Assembly (NCBI GenBank): GCA_001314865.1
Contig: LJZR01000011.1
Coordinates: forward strand, 93,556-157,555
Length of the DNA: 64,000 nt
Origin: Phormidesmis priestleyi Ana
GTDB lineage: Bacteria > Cyanobacteriota > Cyanobacteriia > Phormidesmidales > Phormidesmidaceae
Direction: 5' to 3'
Of the stretch, positions 43,780-52,168 are shown in pieces. The notes beneath the pieces were generated by a model. It ran no database searches. It saw nothing but the letters and a program-made list of their open reading frames with translations, and was not told the DNA's origin. Made by a program: the position numbers and the translations under genes. The stretch's first letter is position 1. Each line of letters starts with the position of its first letter.

Positions 43780-45834
43780 GTGGCATCTTTAGAGCAATTA
43801 GTTCGTAAAAATCTTAATCCATTCGATCCAACCACATTTAAGCCTGGCAACTTTTGGCGAGATCGTCAGAACGTATCTCACGAAGTGACATCTATTCATG
43901 AACATGTAGTAGATAGTGTGGAAGCGACTCTGGGACTGATAGAGCGCGATCGCAAAACCAGAAGCCTTATGCTGCTTGGCGATTCTGGCTCTGGTAAAAG
44001 TCACTTATTGGGTCGTATCAAAACAAGACTTAATGATCGCGCTTGCTTCGCCTATATTGGTCCTTGGCCCGATAGCCAGTTTATCTGGCGGCATGTACTG
44101 CGCCAGACGGTCGATAGCCTCATGGCCATTCCAGAAGGGCGAACGGAGCCTCAACTGATACGCTGGCTCAAAGGCTTAGAGTTCTTTCAAAAGCAAGGGC
44201 TAACAGCACGGCTACTAGGCGAGCGTCAAGTATTCATTCGCGATATGAGAGCGAGCTTTCCGACTGTTTATCAAGGCAAAGAATTCTTCAGTGCCATCTA
44301 CGCCTTACTCGATCCTGATCTATCCATGATCGCTGCCGACTGGCTCAGAGGTGAAGATTTAGATGACGAAGACTTACAGCTTTTAAGAGTGAGGCGCTCG
44401 ATTGACTCCGAAGATGCGGCTCAAAAAATGATGAGCAATTTGGGCTGGATTGCAAATTCCACTCAGCCAGTCGTCCTTTGCTTCGACAATTTGGATAATG
44501 TGCCAGATATGCCAAATGGGCAGTCGGGTATTAGAGCGATGTTCAATGTAAACACCGTTTTACGCAATGCGGGAATTAGAAATTTTTTAGTGATTGTCAG
44601 TTTAATCACAAGCAACTGGCGGCTTGTCGAACAACAAATTGATCATGCTGATATTGCTCGTATCGATCAGCAGCTTCAGCTTCGGCCCATCACTATCGAT
44701 CAAGCTACCGCGCTGTGGGCGTCTCGGCTTGCGCCTATTCACAAAGAGGCAGTGCCCACACCTAGTTCACCCATTGCACCCCTGACAAAGCATTGGTTGG
44801 AATACAAATATCCTGGAGGAAAAGTTCTCCCTCGACTCGCTTTGATGTTGGCTGAGCAACTTATTCGCAAGTTTAAGCACACGGGTAAGTTGCCTGAAGT
44901 GCCTACTAAGTCGGTGGATGATAGGCGTAGAAGAATTGAACCTAAGCCATCGTCTTCTGAAGAGAGCGATCGCGCCAGCTTCGAGCTAATGTGGCAAAAG
45001 GAGTTTAAGGGCGTTGGCGAACATTTGCGCAGAATATCTCAGTTCTCCTCTCCAGAGCTGATTCGTCGTTTGCAAGAAGCTTTAGAAGCCTTGGAAGTGC
45101 CAAAGATTGAACGCGCTATTTTGAACAGCAATGCGTATTGTAGTTACTCACTTGGGTACGAGCACTCCGAGCGAGTTTGTATTGTTTGGACTGAGGACAG
45201 TAACCTTCGGTCTTTTTGCGATGTCATGAAAGCCTGCGAAAAAATGGTTAAGGCGCAGACGCGCGATCGCATCTACCTCATCAGAAAAGAAAAGCTAGGC
45301 ACTGCTAGAAACAGAGGCTATCAACTCCTTCAAACCCTCTTTGCCGGTACCAAAAATAGCCATCTCAAACCCAATTTAGAGTCAGTACAGTATCTGGAAA
45401 CCTATCACCGGATGGTCAACGCTGCTGCTGGTGGCGAGCTTGTAATTGGCACTAAAACACCTCATGTTAAAGAGCTACAGGCATTTGTTCGAGAAAGTAA
45501 GGTGTTCAATAACTGTGAGTTGCTACAGCAATTGGGCATTGTCAAATCGGATCACCCGGATGGAGGAAGCACTAAAAAGAAGCGACTTAAAGATCCTCAG
45601 AAACTTTCCGATCAAGATATTGCAGCAGCCAAGCGCTACGTTATTAATCTGATGACAACGCAGTCTTTAATCGGAATGCAAATACTGGTCGAAAATATTC
45701 AGGAGCAGGTGCCCGCATTTGAATCAGAGGATGCTGTCCGTTTGATTCATGCTTTGTGTGATACAAATAGGCTGCAAATGCTAGATCCTAACGCTCAACC
45801 TAAAGACCAGCTGCTCTGCTGGGTACCCAGCTGA
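43780..45834 (+). CDS. Large P-loop (AAA+/STAND-like) ATPase, second gene of the operon
   Basis: 684 residues from a GTG. Walker A GDSGSGKS at 67-74; a Walker B-like PVVLCFDNLDNV near 229-240; a sensor-like strand FLVIVSLITSNWRL follows. This order resembles Orc1/Cdc6-type or other DNA-associated AAA+ switches. A basic/Ser linker (about 383-403) leads to an alpha/beta region (RVCIVWTEDSNLRSF, RIYLIRKEKLGTARNRGYQLL) and a C-terminal winged-helix-like tail (SDQDIAAAKRYVINLMTTQ, LCDTNRLQMLD, QLLCWVPS) similar in style to the first gene. Its TGA overlaps the ATG of the next gene by one base. Probably loads or regulates the nuclease-translocase. Confidence 0.75.
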   Translation: MASLEQLVRKNLNPFDPTTFKPGNFWRDRQNVSHEVTSIHEHVVDSVEATLGLIERDRKTRSLMLLGDSGSGKSHLLGRIKTRLNDRACFAYIGPWPDSQFIWRHVLRQTVDSLMAIPEGRTEPQLIRWLKGLEFFQKQGLTARLLGERQVFIRDMRASFPTVYQGKEFFSAIYALLDPDLSMIAADWLRGEDLDDEDLQLLRVRRSIDSEDAAQKMMSNLGWIANSTQPVVLCFDNLDNVPDMPNGQSGIRAMFNVNTVLRNAGIRNFLVIVSLITSNWRLVEQQIDHADIARIDQQLQLRPITIDQATALWASRLAPIHKEAVPTPSSPIAPLTKHWLEYKYPGGKVLPRLALMLAEQLIRKFKHTGKLPEVPTKSVDDRRRRIEPKPSSSEESDRASFELMWQKEFKGVGEHLRRISQFSSPELIRRLQEALEALEVPKIERAILNSNAYCSYSLGYEHSERVCIVWTEDSNLRSFCDVMKACEKMVKAQTRDRIYLIRKEKLGTARNRGYQLLQTLFAGTKNSHLKPNLESVQYLETYHRMVNAAAGGELVIGTKTPHVKELQAFVRESKVFNNCELLQQLGIVKSDHPDGGSTKKKRLKDPQKLSDQDIAAAKRYVINLMTTQSLIGMQILVENIQEQVPAFESEDAVRLIHALCDTNRLQMLDPNAQPKDQLLCWVPS

Positions 45835-48026
45835 TGAGTTCTTCCCCATTGCCAACATCACTGAGCGTTACGAAAGTGAGAGAAGCATTTGAGTGTCCTC
45901 GGCTGATGTATTTGGGACATCATGAGGGCGGTATGACGATGTTTCGGGCTGCTAACTCTAAAGGGGGTGGGGTTGGCTTAGCGTTTCATAAGCTGTGTGA
46001 TGACTGTGTAGATCGCATTTGTACGGATGAGGCGATCGCCCAACTCCTTACGCCCTCCGCCAACCAGCTCAATCCAGCAACCTTGGCCCAGCAGATACAG
46101 CAACAACTTTATCGCACTGTCTTTTTTCCACTCGTACAGACGACGGTTAAAGACAGCCCTCAAAAAGCGCCCGCATTAAATCAACTTTGGGAAGGGATCA
46201 CAGGGCTGATTCGTCGGTGGGCAGAGCTGTTGGTGAGTAATCGCAGTGCTTGCGAGTCTGTAGACGTTATTCGTAAGACGTTTCTGGCTCAGGAGCTATC
46301 AGTTAAATATGAGTTTAAATTGCCGAATGGCGATCGCCAGCTTGTCAGAGGTCGGTTCGACAGCCTCGTGTATGACTTTGCAAAACAGCGCCTTTGCGTG
46401 GTGGAATACAAAACTTACCAGGCTATTGATCCCGCCGCGCAGCTTGCTCAAGTTGCACTCTATAGCTACATGCTTAAGCAGCAACTACAGGTCAATATCA
46501 ATTCAGCTGTATATAGCGTACTGCCCGACTGGAAAGGCGTTGAGTATCCTTGGGATTTGTTAGAAGACACGTTGCATCAGCTGATTCCACATAAGCTGAT
46601 GCAGATGAGAGGCTGGCTAAAGTGGCGATCGCCCAATCCCAACCCGCCGCCAATGACCGCGCACCCTGAACTATGCAACCTCTGTCCACAAAAAACAAAG
46701 TGCCAAACCTACTTCACTACCGCAGCGGCAGCCATTCCAAGCAAAATTCTTGAGCCAGAACCCATGCCGAGCCGAAAGATTCCTCCCCTGGTTACGGGAT
46801 CTATCGCAGAGAGCTTTGCTATTGATTACTCTCAACCAATCAAAGTTGAAACGCTTCAGGTAGCGTCTTTACAAGTCGAGGCTATTCAAGTTGAAACGCT
46901 GCCTACTGTCAAGCCTCCAAGAATCGCGCCGAAGCCCCAACCGCTGACTACTACAAAACCTGCCTCTCAAAATGTGATTAGCCCCAAGGCAGACCGTACA
47001 GCGCAACAGCTGGTTGAAGTACTACAGGCTTTTAATGTTGGCGTCGATTACTTAGGCTCGGCGCTTGGCCCTAGCTTTATGCGCGTTAAGCTCAAGCCAC
47101 ACTTGGGCGTGCGCGTTAGCAGCATTCTTAAGTTTGAAGATGATATTCGAGTGCATTTGAGTTTGGCCAATGTGCCTTTGATGGCAGCTCAAGCGGGCTA
47201 TATCAGCGTTGATTTGCCGCGCCCGGATCGCCAGACAGCATTTTTTCAGGACTATTACTCGCAGCCCAAAATGAACAGCGCCCAAGCGAAGGTGGCAATT
47301 GGTGTGAATTTGGATGGATCGCTTGTTGAGGCTGATTTGTCTGATCCAAACACCTGCCACTTTTTGGTCGGCGGAACGACGGGGAGTGGTAAGAGCGAGT
47401 TTTTGCGATCGCTCCTTCTGAGTCTGATCGTTTGTTACGATCCCGACCATTTAAAGGTGGCACTGGTCGATCCTAAACGAGTGACTTTTCCTGAATTTGA
47501 AGACATGCGCTGGCTGTACGAGCCCATTGTCAAAACTCAGGAAAATGCGATCGCACTCATGGAGAAGCTAGTGGTTGAAATGGATGATCGCTACCGGCGT
47601 TTTGAAAGCAGTCGTTGCAATGACCTGTTGACTTACAACCAACAATCGCCTGTGCCGTTACCCCGTATTCTGTGCATTTTTGACGAATACGCCGACTTTA
47701 TGGCCGAAAAAGAAACAGCTAAAGTGATAGAACAAAGCGTTAAGCGGTTAGGGGCAATGGCTCGCGCAGCGGGAATTCATCTCGTGATATCAACCCAACG
47801 GCCAGAAGCCAAAGTCGTGACCCCGCTAATTCGTTCTAATTTGCCCGGTAGAATTGCGTTGCGTACGGCAAGCAGCGCTGACTCTGCGATCATTTTGGGT
47901 GGCAAAGAAGCCGCAGCCGCTAACTTGCTAGGTAAGGGAGATTTATTTTACTCAGGGAATGGAAGCTTGCAGCGGTTGCAAAGCTTGTTTGCCCCTGCTG
48001 AGATGGTGGCTAGACTAATCAGTTAA
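45834..48026 (+). CDS. Fusion of Fe-S PD-(D/E)XK nuclease (Cas4/AddB-like) and FtsK-type motor
   Basis: 730 residues. Residues 1-300 are a RecB-family nuclease: GLAFHKLCDD near 49-58, Asp176 in GRFDSL, Glu191-Tyr-Lys193 and the QxxxY-type helix from Gln203. Cys21 plus Cys281, Cys284 and Cys290 match the split four-cysteine cluster of Cas4 and AddB. A Val-Glu-Thr-rich linker (310-395) follows. Residues 395-730 form an FtsK/SpoIIIE motor: GGTTGSGKS at 513-521, IFDEYADF with Asp617-Glu618, and VISTQRPEAKVVTPLIRSNLPGRI by segments. Membrane and gamma domains of FtsK are absent. A cytoplasmic enzyme that could translocate on and cut DNA. Confidence 0.88.
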   Translation: MSSSPLPTSLSVTKVREAFECPRLMYLGHHEGGMTMFRAANSKGGGVGLAFHKLCDDCVDRICTDEAIAQLLTPSANQLNPATLAQQIQQQLYRTVFFPLVQTTVKDSPQKAPALNQLWEGITGLIRRWAELLVSNRSACESVDVIRKTFLAQELSVKYEFKLPNGDRQLVRGRFDSLVYDFAKQRLCVVEYKTYQAIDPAAQLAQVALYSYMLKQQLQVNINSAVYSVLPDWKGVEYPWDLLEDTLHQLIPHKLMQMRGWLKWRSPNPNPPPMTAHPELCNLCPQKTKCQTYFTTAAAAIPSKILEPEPMPSRKIPPLVTGSIAESFAIDYSQPIKVETLQVASLQVEAIQVETLPTVKPPRIAPKPQPLTTTKPASQNVISPKADRTAQQLVEVLQAFNVGVDYLGSALGPSFMRVKLKPHLGVRVSSILKFEDDIRVHLSLANVPLMAAQAGYISVDLPRPDRQTAFFQDYYSQPKMNSAQAKVAIGVNLDGSLVEADLSDPNTCHFLVGGTTGSGKSEFLRSLLLSLIVCYDPDHLKVALVDPKRVTFPEFEDMRWLYEPIVKTQENAIALMEKLVVEMDDRYRRFESSRCNDLLTYNQQSPVPLPRILCIFDEYADFMAEKETAKVIEQSVKRLGAMARAAGIHLVISTQRPEAKVVTPLIRSNLPGRIALRTASSADSAIILGGKEAAAANLLGKGDLFYSGNGSLQRLQSLFAPAEMVARLIS

Positions 48027-48912
48027 GCCATTGGAAAAACATCGCTCTATTTTTGATAGTGACTCAACTGTCATTTTGTAATTTAAACAGCTTTTGAATT
48101 ACGTATTTTCCTGGAGATAGTAAAGACAGTTATCCCGTTTTTTATAAACTGGCCCATAGAAAATGGTTCAAAATTGCCAGTTCGTAGATAATATCGGTAT
48201 AAAAGTTCCTGATGCCTCATAACCTGATTGGGTCTTGACCTGAGAGCTTTTAGTGCAGCCTAAAATGGCAGCACCTATCAAGTCGTCATGCAGCTAACTA
48301 TTTTTATTGCTGGCTTTTATAAAGGAAAGATAAAGTGTTGCCCAAAACGTTAAGAATAACCCTGTAAACTCACTAAGTAGCCTATCGGTATGGTTTAACT
48401 TACGTAAGTTTTATTTCTTGACTAGAGAACTGGTAAACAAAGGGCTTTTGAACTTTCTTATTAGCGGCTTTTAGTTACTTGTAAAACAGACTGACGATCT
48501 CTACTGAACCTGTCTGTAACATGTAGCAAATCATGACGATTATTGGGTGATAATTGCCACGGTTGAATTATTGCTCAACTATTTGCTCAATAAGAGCCGT
48601 CCTGTATTTTCTACGACTGTATTTGTTACGGTGGATACTTTCTGCTGTGAGACTTTGTTTGGCTAAGGTTAGTCAAACTTCTCTTGGGCATAATCGGTTT
48701 GGAATCAGCTATTGAAGCTTAAAAAAAAGGCTCTTTAAGCGGTTTAAATACAGTGGCATAGCCTGCTGTGCAGAGATCTTAAGCGACTTTCATAAAGAAA
48801 CTAAAGAAAATTTTGTTATTAGGAAACTTTTTGAAAAGTCAAGAATATAGCCATCTAGTCTCCCTGTGACTGGATGAATAGTTTTGTTGAAATTGAATGA
48901 GTGCGGCAAGTG
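48027..48912. other. Gap of about 0.88 kb downstream of the operon
   Basis: AT-rich, no reading frame longer than about 20 codons with a sensible start, no tRNA-like fold, no tandem array. It separates the operon from the lipoprotein gene. Confidence 0.6.
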
Positions 48913-49635
48913 ATGAATATTAATAATATAAATTTGAAGAAAATACAGCAGCTTGGCTTGGTATTGCTGGGGGCTTATGTCGTATCAGGATGCCCTAGCC
49001 CGACTGCTAGTCAGCTGCTGGCCCAGAGTGACAGCCCGTCTCAAAATGCTGCGATCGCGACCAAACCCACTCAGCCCTTAGTCAGTGACAAAGAAGAGAA
49101 TGCAATCGCTCTTGATCCTGTCGTTGGCTCTGAAGCTGCATTGCCGACTGAGGTCGCATTCGAAGTGTGTGCTGCGGTAGAAGATTGGCAGCGCCCTAGC
49201 GCCGACATGCAGGTCAAGCGACTGGGATCAGATTCTCGCTACAGTGAGAATTTGGCCAGTGGGTCGCTCAAAGCCACCGCTAACCAGTTCTGGGATCACC
49301 AGGTGATTAGTTTTACAACTTATGGATTGAGCGCTCGTGTCGATCCTGAAACTTTGTCGGGCGTATGGACAGTGATAGAGTCGCTCGCTAGCTGCTATGA
49401 GCCTGAGGCCACAATGGCCATTAATCAGGGCGATCGCGCTGAAACCTGGCTGCTCAATCAGCGCATTCATGACTTGCAGTGGGAGAGCGATCGCTACATT
49501 ATGACGGTTGAACCTGCTAGCACTGGCTTGCAAGTCGTCCAGTTTGATCGTTTAGATGAGGCCGATGGTCTACCGCTAGAAGTGGTGACCTCAAGTGGTC
49601 ACTCAGTTGCTGTCACCTCTGGCGACTGGCAGTGA
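48913..49635 (+). CDS. Putative lipoprotein, unknown function
   Basis: 240 residues from the ATG at 48913 (an in-frame GTG at 48901 adds four). A hydrophobic segment ends in the lipobox-like VVSGC near residue 27, so it is probably lipid-anchored. A low-complexity Ser/Gln/Ala linker follows, then a beta-rich domain (VAFEVCAAVEDWQRP, FWDHQVISFTTYGLSARV, YIMTVEPASTGLQVVQFDRL). Two cysteines in the domain (VCAAVEDW, ASCYEPE) may bridge. Its stop is followed by AAGTCAGCAAGGATA tandem repeats. No family recognised. Confidence 0.7.
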   Translation: MNINNINLKKIQQLGLVLLGAYVVSGCPSPTASQLLAQSDSPSQNAAIATKPTQPLVSDKEENAIALDPVVGSEAALPTEVAFEVCAAVEDWQRPSADMQVKRLGSDSRYSENLASGSLKATANQFWDHQVISFTTYGLSARVDPETLSGVWTVIESLASCYEPEATMAINQGDRAETWLLNQRIHDLQWESDRYIMTVEPASTGLQVVQFDRLDEADGLPLEVVTSSGHSVAVTSGDWQ

Positions 49636-49639
49636 AGAG

Positions 49640-49707
49640 AAGTCAGCAAGGATAAAGTCAGCAAGGATAAAGTCAGCAAGAATTCAGCAAGAATAAAGTC
49701 AGAAGGA
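49640..49707. repeat. 15-bp degenerate tandem repeat
   Basis: Directly after the lipoprotein stop: AAGTCAGCAAGGATA about three times and shorter variants (CAGCAAGAATAAAGT) once or twice. Confidence 0.8.
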
Positions 49708-49760
49708 TGAAGAACGAGGCCTGTTTAAATGTTGGCTCTATTCATTCTTCTGACTTTCTT

Positions 49761-50333
49761 TTATTTCATGTTCTTTTTAAGTTCGTTGAGTTCTTCTTCA
49801 GCTTCCCACTGTCGGAATGTTTCATCGAGGGGATCAGCTGACTGGCTAAAGCTATAGGCGCTTTGGTTCCAACCCGTGGTTCCCCAGTCAGATTCCACCT
49901 GGGTGGCCTTAGCGGTTGCAGCGGCTTGCGCAATTTTAGTTTTTACTTCTTGCCGTTTGGTCTGCACACGTTGGTGCAGTTCTTTGGTTTGTTCAATGCG
50001 CTCTTTTACGCCCTTGAGCTGTCCCCACAAATGGTTGCCTTGCCTAAGCAGGGCGGCTTCTCTTTCTTGCGCTGGCCCCACGAGGTCTTGTCGGTTTGCT
50101 AACTTGGCCTTTTCAATTCGGCCATGCCACTGCTGAATATCTTGAGCGGTTTCTAAAATGCGGTCTTCTAGCTGCTTTTCTTTACGCCTGAGCGTACCGA
50201 GCAGGGCGATGGTCTCTTCCTCTTGGCCTCGCAGCTGATCGGCTAGCGCGCGCAGCTCCAAATGCGGGTTGGCTCGCAAAAATTCATCTAACCGCGTTTC
50301 TAAAAAGCGGCTGAGGTCTTCAAATAAGCTCAT
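49761..50333 (-). CDS. Coiled-coil protein, TIGR04376 type
   Basis: 190 residues from the ATG at 50333 (MSLFEDLSRFLETRLDEFL); a longer open frame upstream overlaps the next gene and lacks coiled-coil character. One long helix pair (about 30-145, KEKQLEDRILETAQDIQQWHGRIEKAK) recalls PspA/IM30-like proteins. A Gly/Ser/Trp patch (ESDWGTTGWNQSAYSF) and an acidic-basic tail follow. No signal peptide. A conserved cyanobacterial family by recollection; role unknown. It follows the membrane protein gene at 50380 on the same strand. Confidence 0.72.
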   Translation of the reverse strand: MSLFEDLSRFLETRLDEFLRANPHLELRALADQLRGQEEETIALLGTLRRKEKQLEDRILETAQDIQQWHGRIEKAKLANRQDLVGPAQEREAALLRQGNHLWGQLKGVKERIEQTKELHQRVQTKRQEVKTKIAQAAATAKATQVESDWGTTGWNQSAYSFSQSADPLDETFRQWEAEEELNELKKNMK

Positions 50334-50379
50334 GGCGTTTCGCCTGCGGTGGGTCGTTACTGTCGTTATTAAGGTCGAA

Positions 50380-51891
50380 TTAGAACCTTTGACCAATATA
50401 GACCGAGCGCACCTCACCATCACGCCGAACCACGATATCCTGCCCATTGACAGAGACGAGCGTCCAGTTAGATACGCCCACCCGATCACCGACATAGGCC
50501 CGCTGTGAACTGCCGTCAATATTAAACAAAGCCGCAGAGCGAGAGCCCAAATTCAAAATGCCGACCAAGACATTTTCAGAATTAGGCGTGACATCGGTTA
50601 TGGCTGCTGCTGCATTGGTAGGGGCTACTGCGATCGCTGCATTCGGCGCCGGTAGCTGACCTGCACCCGATTGCACAATGGGTACCGAAGGCGTAGCGGC
50701 GGCAGGCGCACCCGGTGGAATGGCGGCGGCAGCGGCCACCGGCCCAGGCACAGGAACACCCGGTCTGTTAGCTCTGCTGTTGGGCAACGCGACTAACGGT
50801 AAATTGCTGGCTGAAGCCGTGTTTGCCGACGCTGTTGTTGTCTGACCGTTTTGATAAACCGGTACAAACACCCGTTCAATCACATTAGGCGCAGGTGCAA
50901 CGGCACCCGGTAAATTAGGCAGCGCCCCTAGCTGAGGAGCCGGATTTGTGTTGGGAACGGTCGTCGGTAGCGTGGCTACTTTGTTCACCACTGGGATGAC
51001 AGCAACCGTTTGCCCGGCGTTGTCCTGACGAGCTGTGATGACGTCAAGGGACTGCTGCAAGTAGGCCAAAAAGTCTACTGTCGAATTGCTGGGCAGTTCG
51101 GCAGCAGAGGCTTCTTGGTTCAAAGACAGTAGCCAGCCGTTACCCGGTGCGCTGTGGCTCACGGTCCAAAGGCCCAGTGTGCTCACGACTGAAATTCCAG
51201 CTGCGCCCATCAGCAAAAAGGGCAGTGATACCTGCTGCTCAGGCTCAGGCTCGAAAATAGTCTGGGGTGGCCGAGGCGAAACGTGAGTGCGCTTAAGCGC
51301 GGACGACGAATTCTGAGGATACAGGTAGTTGGAGGTGGGCTGAATAGGGGTGCTTTGAGTGTTGAAAGGAAGTGTGTTGTCCCTGCCGTTGTGTGGGCCA
51401 GGGTTAGGCGATTGAATAACGGCGGTTTGAAAATTGCCGAGAGCTGCCAACTGATCGGGGTGCCGCGCAGAGGTCACCGGTCTGCCGCCGCCGCTGTGGC
51501 CAGAATGGCTATTGTAAAGAGGCCGATATTGCGCTGACTGTGGCGAAATGGTCTGAGGTGGCGCAGGCTGGTACTGAGCCGTTGCGTACTCTGGTACAGC
51601 AGAGCTGCTTTGGTTACGGCTGGCTTCTAGGGCGGCTCGGTAGAGATCAGCCGCGCTGCGGGGTACAAAATTAGCAGGTAGCTGAACGGTTTGGGTGGCC
51701 GGATTGGCTGGCTGAGGTTTATGCCCAACGACCGTCATATAGCTGCTCAGGTCGCCGTCTAAAATTTGATCGACGTCCATAAAGAGATCGTCCATCAGGT
51801 TGTCGCTGTAGGTGTCCGCCAGTTTAGTGGATGGGGGAACCTCTGAACCGAAAGCAATATGGTTGGTGACGAGACGGCTGTTCGAGATCAT
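50380..51891 (-). CDS. Bitopic protein with disordered arms and GspC/PilP-like C-terminal domain
   Basis: 503 residues. A cytoplasmic part of ~220 rich in Pro, Gln and Ser; one membrane helix at about 226-245 (FLLMGAAGISVVSTLGLWTV); a long Ala/Pro-rich outer stretch; and a small beta domain at the end (VLVGILNLGSRSAALFNIDG, RAYVGDRVGVSNWTLVSVNG, IVVRRDG). That last domain resembles the HR region of GspC or PilP, which aligns secretion or pilus machinery. The similarity is by pattern only. It precedes the coiled-coil gene and is divergent from murF. Confidence 0.6.
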   Translation of the reverse strand: MISNSRLVTNHIAFGSEVPPSTKLADTYSDNLMDDLFMDVDQILDGDLSSYMTVVGHKPQPANPATQTVQLPANFVPRSAADLYRAALEASRNQSSSAVPEYATAQYQPAPPQTISPQSAQYRPLYNSHSGHSGGGRPVTSARHPDQLAALGNFQTAVIQSPNPGPHNGRDNTLPFNTQSTPIQPTSNYLYPQNSSSALKRTHVSPRPPQTIFEPEPEQQVSLPFLLMGAAGISVVSTLGLWTVSHSAPGNGWLLSLNQEASAAELPSNSTVDFLAYLQQSLDVITARQDNAGQTVAVIPVVNKVATLPTTVPNTNPAPQLGALPNLPGAVAPAPNVIERVFVPVYQNGQTTTASANTASASNLPLVALPNSRANRPGVPVPGPVAAAAAIPPGAPAAATPSVPIVQSGAGQLPAPNAAIAVAPTNAAAAITDVTPNSENVLVGILNLGSRSAALFNIDGSSQRAYVGDRVGVSNWTLVSVNGQDIVVRRDGEVRSVYIGQRF

Positions 51892-52168
51892 TTTTCAGCG
51901 GGTGGGGTTATGGCTTGGAATGGCGGTTGGCAACTAGATGATTTCAACGACAATTTCAATGATCATTGATGCATACTAATATGCCCCCAGGTTTGAAAAA
52001 CATATCAAGTTTATTGCGTTTGATCTTTTGATCTTATCGGACAGGCAATGGGGCTTGAGTCATGCCTGCTGTGACCGTTTGGGGCATCCTGAATGGATTT
52101 TTCCTGGCGGCGGTGAGATTCAAACGGTTGAGGGTTTGGTATTATCAGCTTAATTTTTGGGCGGAAAA

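Noticed and set aside
50334..50519. N-terminal extension of the coiled-coil protein gene
   Set aside because: It overlaps the neighbouring gene's 3' end in another frame and lacks coiled-coil character; the ATG at 50333 fits the family start.
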